Positions 38,301 through 47,152 of a stretch of DNA of 64,000 nt are shown in pieces; position 1 is the stretch's first letter, and the number at the start of each line of letters is the position of its first letter. Below the pieces are notes generated by a model. It ran no database searches, had not been told where the DNA came from, and was given only the letters and a program-made list of their open reading frames with translations. The position numbers and the translations under genes are program-made. The stretch comes from Methanobacterium sp. GTDB taxonomy: Archaea > Methanobacteriota > Methanobacteria > Methanobacteriales > Methanobacteriaceae. The stretch spans positions 248,001 to 312,000 of the forward strand of contig JADFDH010000001.1 in NCBI GenBank assembly GCA_018263005.1. The letters are read 5' to 3'.

Positions 38301-39124
38301 GGAATACTATAAGTGGAAATACAATCACAGGTAACACCAATATAGGAATTAGTATTATAGCTGGTTCAAATGGTAATTTCATCACCAATAACACTGCCAT
38401 ATCCAACAATGGTATTATAGGCATTTATCTACGTGATTCTGATAATAATACAGTCTCTGGTAATTTTATACAAGTCAATAGTTGGGTGGGTGTCTGCTTT
38501 GATAATGCAACTGGAAACATCATCAACGGATCCAACAATATCAGCGGTAACCTGGAAGGACTTTACATAGTGAACAACTCCAACAACAACTCCATCACGG
38601 CAAATAATATACATGACAATCAGGATACTGGAATCTATGTTGAAAGCAGTGCTGGGAACCTAATAACCAGTAATACCGCTCTATCAAATAATGGGGTCGT
38701 AGGAATACTCGCGAGAAACGCTAACACTACCACCATCACAGGGAACACCATAGCTGGTAATAGTTTCTCTGGAATAGCCTTGGATAACGCTGATAACAAC
38801 AACATATACGGTGCCAACACCATCAGCACTAGCCAAATGGGGATATACATTGTCAACACTTCAGACGGAAACAACATCCACAACAACACATTACAGACTA
38901 ATACATGGGCAGGGATAGTTTTGGACAACGCCATTAACACCACAATATACCAGAACAACTTCACAAATAACCCAATACAAGCACTAGCACAAAACGGAAC
39001 CGGAAACAACTTCTACCAGGGAACAATAGGTAATTACTGGAGTGACTGGCCAAGTACAAATGCTCGTTCTATAGCTGGAAATGAAGGATTATACGACGAA
39101 AAACCCAGCACAACACCATTTTAA
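35393..39124 (+). CDS. Large surface protein: seven SBBP repeats plus parallel beta-helix
   Basis: A secreted protein of 1243 residues. A signal peptide (RQKIFFIFIFVIAVVMSSGVVSA broken near A-A-A) is followed by an N-terminal domain of about 200 residues. Then come seven repeats of about 60-66 residues, each with a STYIGG-like start, an IYITGYT core and an AYQT end, as in SBBP beta-propeller repeats. From about residue 740 to 1190 Asn/Gly-rich NosD-like beta-helix repeats follow (NTIxGN, GIxLxN). Adhesin-like or sugar-binding function is inferred. No C-terminal anchor is visible; the protein ends after a Pro/Thr-rich tail. The TTG at 35393 is six bases after GGTG. The repeats are also visible as diverged DNA repeats. 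Confidence 0.9.
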   Translation: MRQKIFFIFIFVIAVVMSSGVVSAAANSSLTSDQQSQVMNTQIPFVENTGQTSSSVEYYADTFYGTAFVTNNSIVHSIKGENNTLVVKEEFIDENGQVITFKPIGLEKGKILVDYYLGNDPSNWNTALSTWNIISLGELYPGITVFLRANGANVEKIFLIQPEADVNSIKIKVTGADGLVIDGNGNLKLQSTSGEVQLTKPVAYQDEKDIEAYYNLKEDIYGFTTGAYDKQQTLIIDPTLQYSTFIGGITDDFGYGVAVDDNGNIYITGSTDSTNYPIKTGAFQTDKSTYNDVFISKLAPNGSGDADLLYSTYLGGTSIDYGMAITIDVNGNIYITGYTESRYDFPTTIGAYQSTGKGLTDVFVSKLAPNGLGSADLVYSTYIGASNEDYGSGIAVDGSGIIYITGNTLSTYYPMTLGGYQTSGKGGSDAFISKINPNGGGNADLLYSTCIGGSSNDFGRGIEIDTSGNLYITGYTSSTDFPIISGAFQTTNKGGSDAFITKITPNGGSTADLLYSTYIGGSNYDYGHGIVLDDEMSVYITGYTNSTNFPTTNEAYQTTKDGYNDVFVSKLTLNKGGANDLKYSTYLGGSSNDYGHSIDLDYNDNIYITGETYSTDFPITNGAYQTTNKGSSDVFVSKLTPDGEATEDLKYSTYIGGYSLDWGCGITLDGSKIYVTGYTDESDDFPITSGAYQTTNNGWYDAFICKLSLPFHVYPGDKIQDTIDITNDGDVIYIHGDDGSPWTYTENIILDSSITILSAGDGVVTIQAANTNQPVITINSCGIGSIIQGFNITGATNAFGVYFNSTCNCLLTGNTISSNFIGLFVQNGNNNTINGNTIQSNGWLGIGVDNSTGNIINGANQIFGNFEGIYLVNSANGNTITGNNIYNNFNAGINILNGSTGNNISQNTLFNNSVIGILIRGSDTNTVSGNTIQSNVWAGITLDNADNNIINESNIISGNQEGINLTNSIGNTISGNTITGNTNIGISIIAGSNGNFITNNTAISNNGIIGIYLRDSDNNTVSGNFIQVNSWVGVCFDNATGNIINGSNNISGNLEGLYIVNNSNNNSITANNIHDNQDTGIYVESSAGNLITSNTALSNNGVVGILARNANTTTITGNTIAGNSFSGIALDNADNNNIYGANTISTSQMGIYIVNTSDGNNIHNNTLQTNTWAGIVLDNAINTTIYQNNFTNNPIQALAQNGTGNNFYQGTIGNYWSDWPSTNARSIAGNEGLYDEKPSTTPF

Positions 39125-39237
39125 ATCAAAATATCATAATGAGACTTAATAATAAGTTCAAACTAAAAAATTACCCAGTTTAATAGAAATGTTTAAATAG
39201 AACTTAATAATATTAATAAAAATTTACAATGCAAATG

Positions 39238-39248
39238 TTCATATATAA
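39238..39248 (+). promoter_or_regulatory. TATA box of lonB
   Basis: TCATATATAAG upstream of lonB, preceded by A/T-rich sequence. It lies about 100 bases before the ATG, leaving a leader of about 75 bases. Confidence 0.4.
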
Positions 39249-39343
39249 GTTACGCTATATGCAATAGTTGTATAAATTAATTTAAACTAATAAAACACGT
39301 TTATTTTTTATTTTGTGTAAAATAAAGGAGGTTGTCATAGTAA

Positions 39344-41251
39344 ATGGCAAATCTAAGCTCAAATAAAAATAATTCATTGAAAGACACCCTTAATTTTCGG
39401 ACTTATAAAGATTCGGGTGAAATCGATGTCCCTGAAAAAATCATAGATCAGATCATCGGTCAGAAAGAAGCAGTGGAAACCGTAAAAAAAGCGGCAAAAC
39501 AACGAAGAAACGTTCTTCTAATCGGTGAACCTGGTATAGGAAAATCTATGCTGGCAAAGGGAATGGCAGAACTTCTCCCATCCGAAGAACTCCAGGATGT
39601 ACTGGTATACCCTAATATGGAAGATAACCATAATCCATTAATCGGAGCAATGCCCTCAGGCGAAGGTAAAAAAGTAGTTACCAATTATAAGATGAAATCC
39701 AAAGGACAGGAAGAAAAAAAGAACATGTTGATGATGGTAATCATTGGTTTTATCCTGGTAGCAGGATTTGTTCTACAACAGTTCTTAGCAGCCATAATAG
39801 CAGCAGGAATAGTTTTCCTAGCCTTACAACAAATGAAACCACGAAGTTCAGTAATGGTCCCAAAGTTACTAATAAACAATGATAATCACAAAACAGCACC
39901 CTTCGTAGATGCAACCGGAGCACATGCCGGTGCTCTACTAGGTGATGTTAGACACGACCCCTACCAGTCAGGAGGACTGGGAACTCCGGCACATGAAAGG
40001 GTAGAGGCAGGTATGATTCATAAAGCAAATAAAGGAGTGCTTTATGTTGATGAAATCGGGACCATGAAGATGAAAACCCAGCAAGAACTTCTTACTGCCA
40101 TGCAGGAGAAAAAATATTCCATAACAGGTCAGAGCGAAACAAGCAGCGGAGCAATGGTAAGAACTCAAGAAGTTCCTTGTGACTTTGTACTTGTAGCCTC
40201 AGGAAACCTGCAGATACTGGAAGGAATGCATATTGCTTTACGTTCCAGGATCAGAGGATATGGATATGAAGTTTATATGAAAGATTCCATGCCAGATACA
40301 CCTGAAAATAGAGATAAGCTGGTTCAATTCGTTGCTCAAGAAGTTAAAAAAGATGGAAGAATCCCTCATTTCAGCAGAGAAGCTGTAGCAGAGATCATAC
40401 GTGAAGCTCAGAGAAGAGCTGGAAAAAAAGATTCCTTAACACTGAGGCTAAGAGATTTAGGCGGTTTAATAAGAGCCGCTGGAGACATAACCAAAGGTGA
40501 AAGAGCTGAAGTCGTTAAGTTAGAACATGTTATAAGTGCAAAAAAACTGGCAAGGACCTTAGAACAACAAATAGCAGACCGATACATTGTTCAAAGAAAG
40601 AAATATCGTGTATTTAAAACAGAAGGTACAGAAGTAGGCAGAGTTAATGGTCTGGCCATCGTGGGTGATCGAAGTGGTATCATCCTCCCCATAGCAGCTG
40701 AAGCAGCGCCTGCCCAGAGCAGTTTAGAGGGTAAAATTATAGCCACAGGTAAATTAGGTGAAATAGCTAAAGAAGCTGTTACCAACGTCAGTGCACTTAT
40801 TAAGAAAAACACAGGTACCAACATATCTAGCCATGATATCCACATACAATTTCTTCAAGCCTATGATGGTGTGGAAGGAGACAGTGCAAGTGTTTCTGTG
40901 GCAACCGCAGTAGTATCGGCACTTGAAAATATTCCCGTAGATCAATCGGTAGCTCTAACTGGTTCTCTTAGTGTAAGGGGAGATGTTCTTCCTGTTGGCG
41001 GGGTAACAGGTAAAATAGAGGCCGCTGCAGAAGCCGGTATTAAGAAAGTACTAATACCTGATTCTAATATGGAAGATGTTTTTATCGAGGATAGATACAG
41101 ACAGAAAATAGAAATTATTCCAGTGGAGACCTTAAGCGATGTCTTAGAACATGCTCTGATTGGAAAGGGTAAAAAAGGCCTGCTTAAGAAAATGCGAAAA
41201 ATCACAGAAATTGTACCTACTGGAATTCTAAAGCAACCAACCACCAATTAA
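39344..41251 (+). CDS. lonB: Archaeal membrane-anchored Lon protease
   Basis: ATP-dependent protease bound to the cytoplasmic membrane. The 635 residues run: Walker A GEPGIGKSM near residue 61, a two-helix membrane insertion (about 128-162) within the AAA+ domain, as in LonB, Walker B VLYVDEIG, sensor ASGNLQ, and the C-terminal peptidase with catalytic Ser 514 in EGDSAS and Lys 557 in VTGKIEAA. GGAGG precedes the ATG. With PAN and the proteasome it provides energy-dependent protein degradation. Confidence 0.97.
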   Translation: MANLSSNKNNSLKDTLNFRTYKDSGEIDVPEKIIDQIIGQKEAVETVKKAAKQRRNVLLIGEPGIGKSMLAKGMAELLPSEELQDVLVYPNMEDNHNPLIGAMPSGEGKKVVTNYKMKSKGQEEKKNMLMMVIIGFILVAGFVLQQFLAAIIAAGIVFLALQQMKPRSSVMVPKLLINNDNHKTAPFVDATGAHAGALLGDVRHDPYQSGGLGTPAHERVEAGMIHKANKGVLYVDEIGTMKMKTQQELLTAMQEKKYSITGQSETSSGAMVRTQEVPCDFVLVASGNLQILEGMHIALRSRIRGYGYEVYMKDSMPDTPENRDKLVQFVAQEVKKDGRIPHFSREAVAEIIREAQRRAGKKDSLTLRLRDLGGLIRAAGDITKGERAEVVKLEHVISAKKLARTLEQQIADRYIVQRKKYRVFKTEGTEVGRVNGLAIVGDRSGIILPIAAEAAPAQSSLEGKIIATGKLGEIAKEAVTNVSALIKKNTGTNISSHDIHIQFLQAYDGVEGDSASVSVATAVVSALENIPVDQSVALTGSLSVRGDVLPVGGVTGKIEAAAEAGIKKVLIPDSNMEDVFIEDRYRQKIEIIPVETLSDVLEHALIGKGKKGLLKKMRKITEIVPTGILKQPTTN

Positions 41252-41276
41252 TTACAATAAATTTAATTGAAAAAAA

Positions 41277-41317
41277 AAGAGATTGAAATAATCAAGTTAA
41301 TCTCTTAATTTTTTATT
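41277..41317 (+). terminator. Terminator after lonB
   Basis: AAGAGATT (41277-41284) and AATCTCTT (41299-41306) form a perfect 8-bp stem, followed directly by AATTTTTTATTT. It stands 26 bases after the lonB stop codon. Confidence 0.65.
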
Positions 41318-41413
41318 TATTTTTTTAAACCTACTATTTTAGAAAAATACTTTTTTTAATGAAATTAATAAATATAATTAGAGTTACAATTAAACAATAA
41401 AGGAAATTTTAAT

Positions 41414-42991
41414 ATGCAAAAATTAATGTTTAAAGATATAATATCGAAGTCACTAGAGAAAGCTATTTTAGATATGGGATTTGAGGAGGCTACACCCATC
41501 CAATCTCTAGCAATACCCCATATTATGGATGGGGAAGATGTGATAGGTCAAGCCCAAACAGGTACAGGTAAAACTGCAGCATTTGGGATACCTATATTAG
41601 AGAAAATTAATCCCAAGCAGAAGGATCTTCAGGCTATAATATTATGCCCTACCAGAGAGCTGGCAATCCAGGTCGCTGAGGAACTGAGAAAACTATCTAA
41701 ATACCAGAAAAACATCATTGTTTTACCAGTTTATGGAGGTCAGCCTATAGAAAGGCAGATAAAAGCACTGAATAAGGGTGTACAGATAATAATAGGCACT
41801 CCGGGTAGAGTAATGGATCATATGAGGCGGGGAACATTAGATATGACTGGTGTGAAGATTGTGGTTCTCGATGAAGCCGATGAAATGTTAGATATGGGGT
41901 TTAGGGATGATATTGAATTTGTTTTAAGGGATACTCCATCTGAAAAGCAGATGTTATTATTTTCAGCTACCATGTCTTCTGAAATCCGTAGATTAGCCAA
42001 AGAATATCAGAATGATCCACAATTTTTAAAGGTGGTACCTAAGGAACTCACCGTACCAGAAACACAACAGATATATTTTGAAGTTAAAGAGAATATGAAA
42101 TTGGACTTATTATCGCGTTTACTGGACATCTATAATCCTAATCTTTCACTGGTGTTCTGTAACACTAAAAGACGTGTTGATCGATTGGTAAGCCATCTTC
42201 AGGTAAGAGGATATCTGGCAGATGGTTTACATGGTGATCTCACCCAGAATCAGAGAGATCGGGTTATGAATAAATTTAGAAAGGGAAATATCGATGTTTT
42301 AGTGGCTACGGATGTGGCTGCCAGGGGAATAGATGTAGAAGACATAGAAATTGTTTTTAACTACGACGTCCCTAATGATGATGAATACTACGTTCATAGA
42401 ATTGGTAGAACCGGTAGAGCAGGTAAAAAAGGCAAAGCATTTACTTTTGTTTCTGGAAAGGAGATTTATCAGCTTAGAGACATCCAAAGATACACCAAAA
42501 CCAAGATTGAACAACAAGAGATCCCATCCCTGCATAGAGTTCAGGAAATAAAAACAGATCAGTTCATCAAGAAAGTAAAGAATGTAATCAACACTGAAGA
42601 CCTGGATAAGCAGATACTGATAGTTGAAAGATTGATTGAAGAAGATTACACATCTGTGGAGATGGCAGCAGCCTTACTTAAAATGGCCATGTCCCCGGAG
42701 GATAATGTTTCTACAGAAGAATTTCCCGACACTGGAGCCAGTCAGGGAATGGTCCGTTTCTTTATAAATGTGGGACGTAAAGACCGGATCAAAGCAAAAG
42801 ATATTATCAGAGCAATTGGTGATAAAACAGGTCTCTCCAGCAGAATAATAGGTAAAGTTGATCTTTTTGATAAATTCTCCTTTATTGAAATACCAGAAAC
42901 CAGTGCAAAGGATGTTTTTCAAATTGTGCAGGGTATGAAAATTAAAGGACGGACAGTAAACATAGAACCAGCTAATAAGAGAATGAAGTAA
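41414..42991 (+). CDS. DEAD-box RNA helicase with DbpA-like C-terminal domain
   Basis: ATP-dependent RNA helicase, 525 residues. Motifs: Q motif TPIQSLAIP, I AQTGTGKT, Ia PTRELA, II DEAD, III SAT, and VI HRIGRTGRAG. After the helicase core (about 370 residues) a linker leads to a C-terminal RNA-binding domain (MVRFFINVGRKDRIK ... KGRTVNIEPA) of the DbpA/CsdA type. This fits a cold-adaptive or ribosome-assembly helicase such as CsdA/DeaD. AAAGGAAAT precedes the ATG. It is monocistronic. Confidence 0.96.
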   Translation: MQKLMFKDIISKSLEKAILDMGFEEATPIQSLAIPHIMDGEDVIGQAQTGTGKTAAFGIPILEKINPKQKDLQAIILCPTRELAIQVAEELRKLSKYQKNIIVLPVYGGQPIERQIKALNKGVQIIIGTPGRVMDHMRRGTLDMTGVKIVVLDEADEMLDMGFRDDIEFVLRDTPSEKQMLLFSATMSSEIRRLAKEYQNDPQFLKVVPKELTVPETQQIYFEVKENMKLDLLSRLLDIYNPNLSLVFCNTKRRVDRLVSHLQVRGYLADGLHGDLTQNQRDRVMNKFRKGNIDVLVATDVAARGIDVEDIEIVFNYDVPNDDEYYVHRIGRTGRAGKKGKAFTFVSGKEIYQLRDIQRYTKTKIEQQEIPSLHRVQEIKTDQFIKKVKNVINTEDLDKQILIVERLIEEDYTSVEMAAALLKMAMSPEDNVSTEEFPDTGASQGMVRFFINVGRKDRIKAKDIIRAIGDKTGLSSRIIGKVDLFDKFSFIEIPETSAKDVFQIVQGMKIKGRTVNIEPANKRMK

Positions 42992-43030
42992 TTCATCTCA
43001 ACTTTTAATTTTATTGAATAAAAAATAAAG

Positions 43031-43336
43031 CTACTTTGCTTGACCATCTTTACAGTAAAGAAATGATGGATCAGCTTTATCCAGGTTGAATTCTGCATAT
43101 ACTAAGCATTTATCACAGATACAATTTTTTTCGGTGTCTATATCTTCACAAACTGCTTTTCCATTGGTACAGTACATACCTGGAAAATCTTGTGGTTTTA
43201 AGGGTTCATCTTTATTTTGCAGAGTATCCTGCAGTTTCATCATCTTTTCCTTGGAACAATAGCTTTTTTCCTGTACAGGACAGGTGGGGCAGAGACATTT
43301 GAAGATTTTTTCTTTATTGAATGGAATTTCTATCAT
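43031..43336 (-). CDS. Cys-rich DUF2769-type protein
   Basis: A 101-residue protein with ten Cys residues in two clusters. The first is KCLCPTCPVQEKSYC near the N terminus; the second runs from YCTNGKAVC through NCICDKCLVY to YCKDG. This matches the DUF2769 pattern common in methanogens and suggests bound metal (Zn or Fe-S). Function unknown. AGGAT precedes the ATG. It is followed on the same strand only by the convergent helicase gene. Confidence 0.85.
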   Translation of the reverse strand: MIEIPFNKEKIFKCLCPTCPVQEKSYCSKEKMMKLQDTLQNKDEPLKPQDFPGMYCTNGKAVCEDIDTEKNCICDKCLVYAEFNLDKADPSFLYCKDGQAK

Positions 43337-43408
43337 TTTTATCCTATCCAGATATTGTTGAAATCGTTAAATTATGTAATTAAAAAAAATAAAGGATTAT
43401 TATTAGAA

Positions 43409-43750
43409 TCATGCTTGTCCTTTTAATATTGCACCAACAGCTCCACCGATAGCAGCTAAAACTGCATATATTATGATGGCTATTAATGCTCCGACTGCTA
43501 CTCCACCAGCTCCTGCGACGATGCCTAAACCTAATGCTGCTAAGATACCTACTATGATTCCACCGATGACTCCTGCAACGGCTCCGTTTATAAGGCCGTT
43601 CATAGCACCACCGCCAACCATGTAACCAATGATTATACCCGCTATTATGACTCCAATGTAACTACCTATATCACCTGCAAGCAGTCCAATAATTATACCT
43701 AAGATTATTACTATAAGCGCGCCAATACCTGCCCATTTCCAATCGACCAT
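43409..43750 (-). CDS. Gly/Ala/Ile-rich small membrane protein (DUF5518-like)
   Basis: A 113-residue very hydrophobic protein starting MVDWKW, with about four membrane segments rich in Gly, Ile and Ala and a central GYMVGGG turn. The composition resembles DUF5518-type proteins of Methanobacteriaceae. GGAGGTGG precedes the ATG. Function unknown; a glycine-zipper type membrane or pore protein is one possibility. Confidence 0.75.
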   Translation of the reverse strand: MVDWKWAGIGALIVIILGIIIGLLAGDIGSYIGVIIAGIIIGYMVGGGAMNGLINGAVAGVIGGIIVGILAALGLGIVAGAGGVAVGALIAIIIYAVLAAIGGAVGAILKGQA

Positions 43751-43964
43751 TTTTCCACCTCCTTTTTTATTTTTCAGTAAATAAATATTTCTATTCTTTA
43801 ATATTATCTTATTTTATTGCCTTTTATTTTTTGCTATTTCTTGTTTAACAAATAAAAGAATAAAAGAAAAAATTTAGTTTTGGTAACAATTCAATAGTTT
43901 AAAGAAAATTTTTTTGGGACCAAGCATAGACTTATTGAAAAATTATACAAGATCTAATTTTTTT

Positions 43965-44825
43965 TTATTTATTTAAATACTTAGCTATGAGGGGTGCCAC
44001 CGATATAACACTCACATCGGAATTCAGGGTGTCAGTGGCTATTACATCATCTACTCCTGTTGTGAATATCTTCAGCAAAGCATCATCTACTAGAACAGGA
44101 TGTACACAGGATACTAGCACCTTTCTAGCGCCATGTTTACTTAAAATCCGGGATGCATTTACTATGGTCCCACCGGTGCTGATGATATCGTCTATTATCA
44201 CTGCTTCTCTATTTTTAACATCCAAATTTTTGGTTTTGGTTTCAACCTTATCTGGTGATATTCTGGTTTTCTCCAAATAGTCACATTCACAGTCTAGTAT
44301 TGTGGCAATTTCTTCTGCAAAGGGTAGTGCACCTTTATCTGGCGCAACAATTAAAGGATATTCCAATATTTTCCCAATATAATCTGCTATCAGGGGCATG
44401 GCTGATAAGTTATGTGCGGGGATATTGAACATATCACATAAACCATCTTCATGGAGATTGATGGATAAAATTTCCGTTGCACCGGCTGTTTCAAGTAATT
44501 CAGCAATCACAGCAGCTGAAATCGCTTCACCACTTTTAAACCGCTTTTCTTGTCTTCCATATCCGTAATAGGGGATTATTACTTTAATATTGGTAACATC
44601 AAGACTTTTCAGGGTTCTGAGGATTAAAAATAACTCTAATAAGTTTTCATCCTGAGGATAACCGGTTGATTGGATTACTATGGCCTCTGATTCTATATTA
44701 CCCCCTATCCTTATGTAACGTTCGCCATCGGGGAATCTTCTTGTTTCGAGGGGACATAATATTTCATCCAATTCTTTTGCAATTCCTGCGGCCAATCTTT
44801 GTGAAGCAGATCCTCCTATTATCAA
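43965..44825 (-). CDS. prs: Ribose-phosphate pyrophosphokinase
   Basis: Makes PRPP from ribose 5-phosphate and ATP for nucleotide, histidine and methanopterin synthesis. The 286 residues include RRFPDGERYIRI, the YYGYGRQEKRF ATP-binding flexible region, VVAPDKGA, and the PRPP loop VIIDDIISTGGTI. The start is TTG at 44825, five bases after GGTGAT. The shorter length compared with bacterial enzymes is typical of archaeal class I/III-like forms. Confidence 0.96.
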   Translation of the reverse strand: MIIGGSASQRLAAGIAKELDEILCPLETRRFPDGERYIRIGGNIESEAIVIQSTGYPQDENLLELFLILRTLKSLDVTNIKVIIPYYGYGRQEKRFKSGEAISAAVIAELLETAGATEILSINLHEDGLCDMFNIPAHNLSAMPLIADYIGKILEYPLIVAPDKGALPFAEEIATILDCECDYLEKTRISPDKVETKTKNLDVKNREAVIIDDIISTGGTIVNASRILSKHGARKVLVSCVHPVLVDDALLKIFTTGVDDVIATDTLNSDVSVISVAPLIAKYLNK

Positions 44826-44874
44826 AATAAATCACCAATTTCTTTCCATTGAGGACATTTTAAAATCTTTTTCT

Positions 44875-45024
44875 TTATTGTTTCACATTCAATTCTCTTA
44901 GTAGTTTGTTACGTTCGTCCTTTAATTTTTTAAGAAGGTCTTTATCACAATTTCCGTCCTTCTCCATGAAAGCTATACTATGTGTTATTGCTTCTAAATT
45001 TGCTTCTTTAATGTTAACTGACAT
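44875..45024 (-). CDS. Small helical protein upstream of prs
   Basis: A 49-residue reading frame: M-S-V-N-I-K-E-A-N-L-E-A-I-T-H-S, then a middle MEKDGNCDKDLLKKLK and a basic C-terminal helix ending L-N-V-K-Q. GGGGAT lies six bases before the ATG at 45024. The codon use and helical amphipathic character look coding, and it precedes prs on the same strand by 49 bases. I recognise no family. Confidence 0.6.
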   Translation of the reverse strand: MSVNIKEANLEAITHSIAFMEKDGNCDKDLLKKLKDERNKLLRELNVKQ

Positions 45025-45257
45025 TTTTATATCCCCATTTAGAAATTGAAGTGTAAAAATTTCGTTTACTTTTAATATGTTCTTTCATTATATATTTTAA
45101 TTTAAAATCTAGTTAAACATCTATAAAAATTATTTTCTTTTAGTTTTATAAGTAGATTCTTTTATAATCATTATTTGTTTTTTAGACAAATAGAAAAGTT
45201 TTTTAATCATATAAACATAGAAATAACCATTTATATTATTGATTAGGAGGTATAAAA

Positions 45258-45734
45258 TTGGGAAGAAATGCAACCGGTATATTGTTAATAATTTTAGGGC
45301 TGATTGTTCTGGCACTCCCACTAGCAGGTTTAATTACCGTTAGTTTATTAACTGGGTTTGCTCTTGCTCTTCTAGGTATTGGACTTTTAATATTTGGAGT
45401 AGGCGATATGAAAGAAAGCGCTGCTCTAGGTATTGTTGAGATTATTCTGGCAATAATAGCCATATTATTTGGTATTGGCTTTATGGTCTATCCAGGATTC
45501 TTCAGCTTTGTTGCAGGGCTGCTGATTTATTTAGCTGGTATTTTCCTAATAATTATAGGTATAATAGGAATATTCGCAGCCAAAGGAGCCCGTTGGAATG
45601 CAGTAATAACACTGATAATCGGTTTAATCTACCTAGTACTCGGCTACTTAGTATCAGATCCTTTCATCCTAGGAGTATTAATAGGACTGTGGTTATTAAT
45701 CGTAGGAATAATGACCGTACTAACAAAAGAGTAA
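45258..45734 (+). CDS. DUF308/HdeD-like membrane protein
   Basis: A 158-residue protein with about six short hydrophobic helices, consistent with the DUF308 (HdeD-like) family. It starts with TTG at 45258, preceded by a strong AGGAGGT. Repeated G-I-x-L-I-x-G-hydrophobic patterns (GIGLLIFGVGDMKES; GLLIYLAGIFLIIIGI) indicate pairs of related helices. The gene is alone, between the divergent prs unit and hypA. Function unknown. Confidence 0.85.
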   Translation: MGRNATGILLIILGLIVLALPLAGLITVSLLTGFALALLGIGLLIFGVGDMKESAALGIVEIILAIIAILFGIGFMVYPGFFSFVAGLLIYLAGIFLIIIGIIGIFAAKGARWNAVITLIIGLIYLVLGYLVSDPFILGVLIGLWLLIVGIMTVLTKE

Positions 45735-45925
45735 AAAATATTTTTTTATCTTTTCTATTTTTTTTTATCCAACAATTTATAAACATTCAAAATAATATTA
45801 TATTGAATTTTATCTAATTCTCCATTTTAGGATTTATCCGATAAAATTAGTTTTTTATTTAATTAAGGACTATTAAGACTATCAAATTAATTCAAATTTA
45901 AATAATTAATCAAAGAGGTGGCCTG

Positions 45926-46297
45926 ATGCACGAATTATCCATGGCCGATGCAATTGTAAAAACCGTACTGGATGCTGCAGAAAAAAATCAAGCAGAAGAA
46001 ATACTGGAAGTTACTATTGAAATAGGCAAACTCACCATGTTAAATCCTGAGCAGTTAAGATTCCTTTTAGGAGTTCTAACGGAGGATACTTTGTTGGAAG
46101 GGGCTGAAATTATAATAGAAGAAATCCCAGTTGAAATAAAATGTCATTCATGTAACTATGCTGGATCAACAAATCTAGATGATTCTGATCATTATTTGAT
46201 GATAGTAAAATGTCCAGAATGTGATGAAAGAAATTTAGAGATAATTGCCGGACAGGAATGTAATGTAAAAAATATCAGGATAGAAAAACCAGAATAG
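45926..46297 (+). CDS. hypA: Hydrogenase nickel incorporation protein HypA
   Basis: Nickel-delivering accessory protein for [NiFe] hydrogenase, 123 residues. The N-terminal MHELSM gives the nickel-binding His 2, and the zinc site is made of CHSC and, later, CPEC. GAGGTG precedes the ATG. hypB follows 143 bases downstream on the same strand. It works with HypB and the HycI-type protease at 27.1 kb. Confidence 0.97.
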   Translation: MHELSMADAIVKTVLDAAEKNQAEEILEVTIEIGKLTMLNPEQLRFLLGVLTEDTLLEGAEIIIEEIPVEIKCHSCNYAGSTNLDDSDHYLMIVKCPECDERNLEIIAGQECNVKNIRIEKPE

Positions 46298-46440
46298 ACT
46301 AATCTAATATGATAATTAAGATCTAGAAAATTCACAATAGATATTAAAGAAAAACAATATCCAAAAAATTAATGAATAATAATATCCAAGAATTATTTTT
46401 CCAATTACTAAATAAAATTAATACTTAAGGAAGTGATGGG

Positions 46441-47091
46441 ATGCATAAAATAGCAGAAGTAGAGATACAGCACGATATAATGTTGGCAAATAAAAAACTT
46501 GCCCAGAGAAATCAGAGAATGCTGGATAAAGCTGGTGTTTTTACTGTAGATGTTCTAGGCGCCATAGGATCTGGTAAAACATCTCTTATCGAAATTTTAA
46601 TCCAGAAAATGGACCATAAAATAGGAGTAATAGCTGGTGATGTCATAAGCAAATTCGACGCCGGAAGATTCCAGAAATATAATATTCCAGTGATAGGATT
46701 GAACACCGGCAAAGAATGCCACCTGGACGCTCATCTGGTAGAGCATGCCTTTGAGGATTTACCATTGGAAGAAATAGATCTTCTATTCATTGAGAATGTG
46801 GGAAATCTAATATGTCCCGTTGACTTTGAACTGGGAAGCCATATGAGAATGGTGGTGGTCAGCGTCACGGAAGGCGATGATACAGTGGAAAAACACCCAC
46901 TCATATTTAAGGACGCTGATCTGGTGGTAATCAACAAGATTGATATAGCAGAAGCAGTAGGGGCTGATGAAGAGAAAATGGCCAGCGATGCTAGAAAACT
47001 CAATCCGGATGTAGAAGTTATAAAAAGTAGTTTAAAAACAGGAGAGGGTGTGAAGGAAATAATCAAGGCCATAGGGGATTTCATGGATTAA
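46441..47091 (+). CDS. hypB: Hydrogenase nickel incorporation GTPase HypB
   Basis: GTPase that drives nickel transfer into hydrogenase, 216 residues. G1 P-loop is GAIGSGKTS near residue 40, the metal-site segment TGKECHLDAHLVEHAF contains Cys and His ligands at the dimer interface, and the G4 motif is VINKIDIAE. There is no N-terminal His-rich stretch, as is normal in archaeal HypB. GGAAGTGATGGG precedes the ATG. Confidence 0.97.
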   Translation: MHKIAEVEIQHDIMLANKKLAQRNQRMLDKAGVFTVDVLGAIGSGKTSLIEILIQKMDHKIGVIAGDVISKFDAGRFQKYNIPVIGLNTGKECHLDAHLVEHAFEDLPLEEIDLLFIENVGNLICPVDFELGSHMRMVVVSVTEGDDTVEKHPLIFKDADLVVINKIDIAEAVGADEEKMASDARKLNPDVEVIKSSLKTGEGVKEIIKAIGDFMD

Positions 47092-47152
47092 ATTAATTCT
47101 CAATATAAACAAAATCCATTTAAAAATCTAAATAATTCACCGGGGTGATGCT

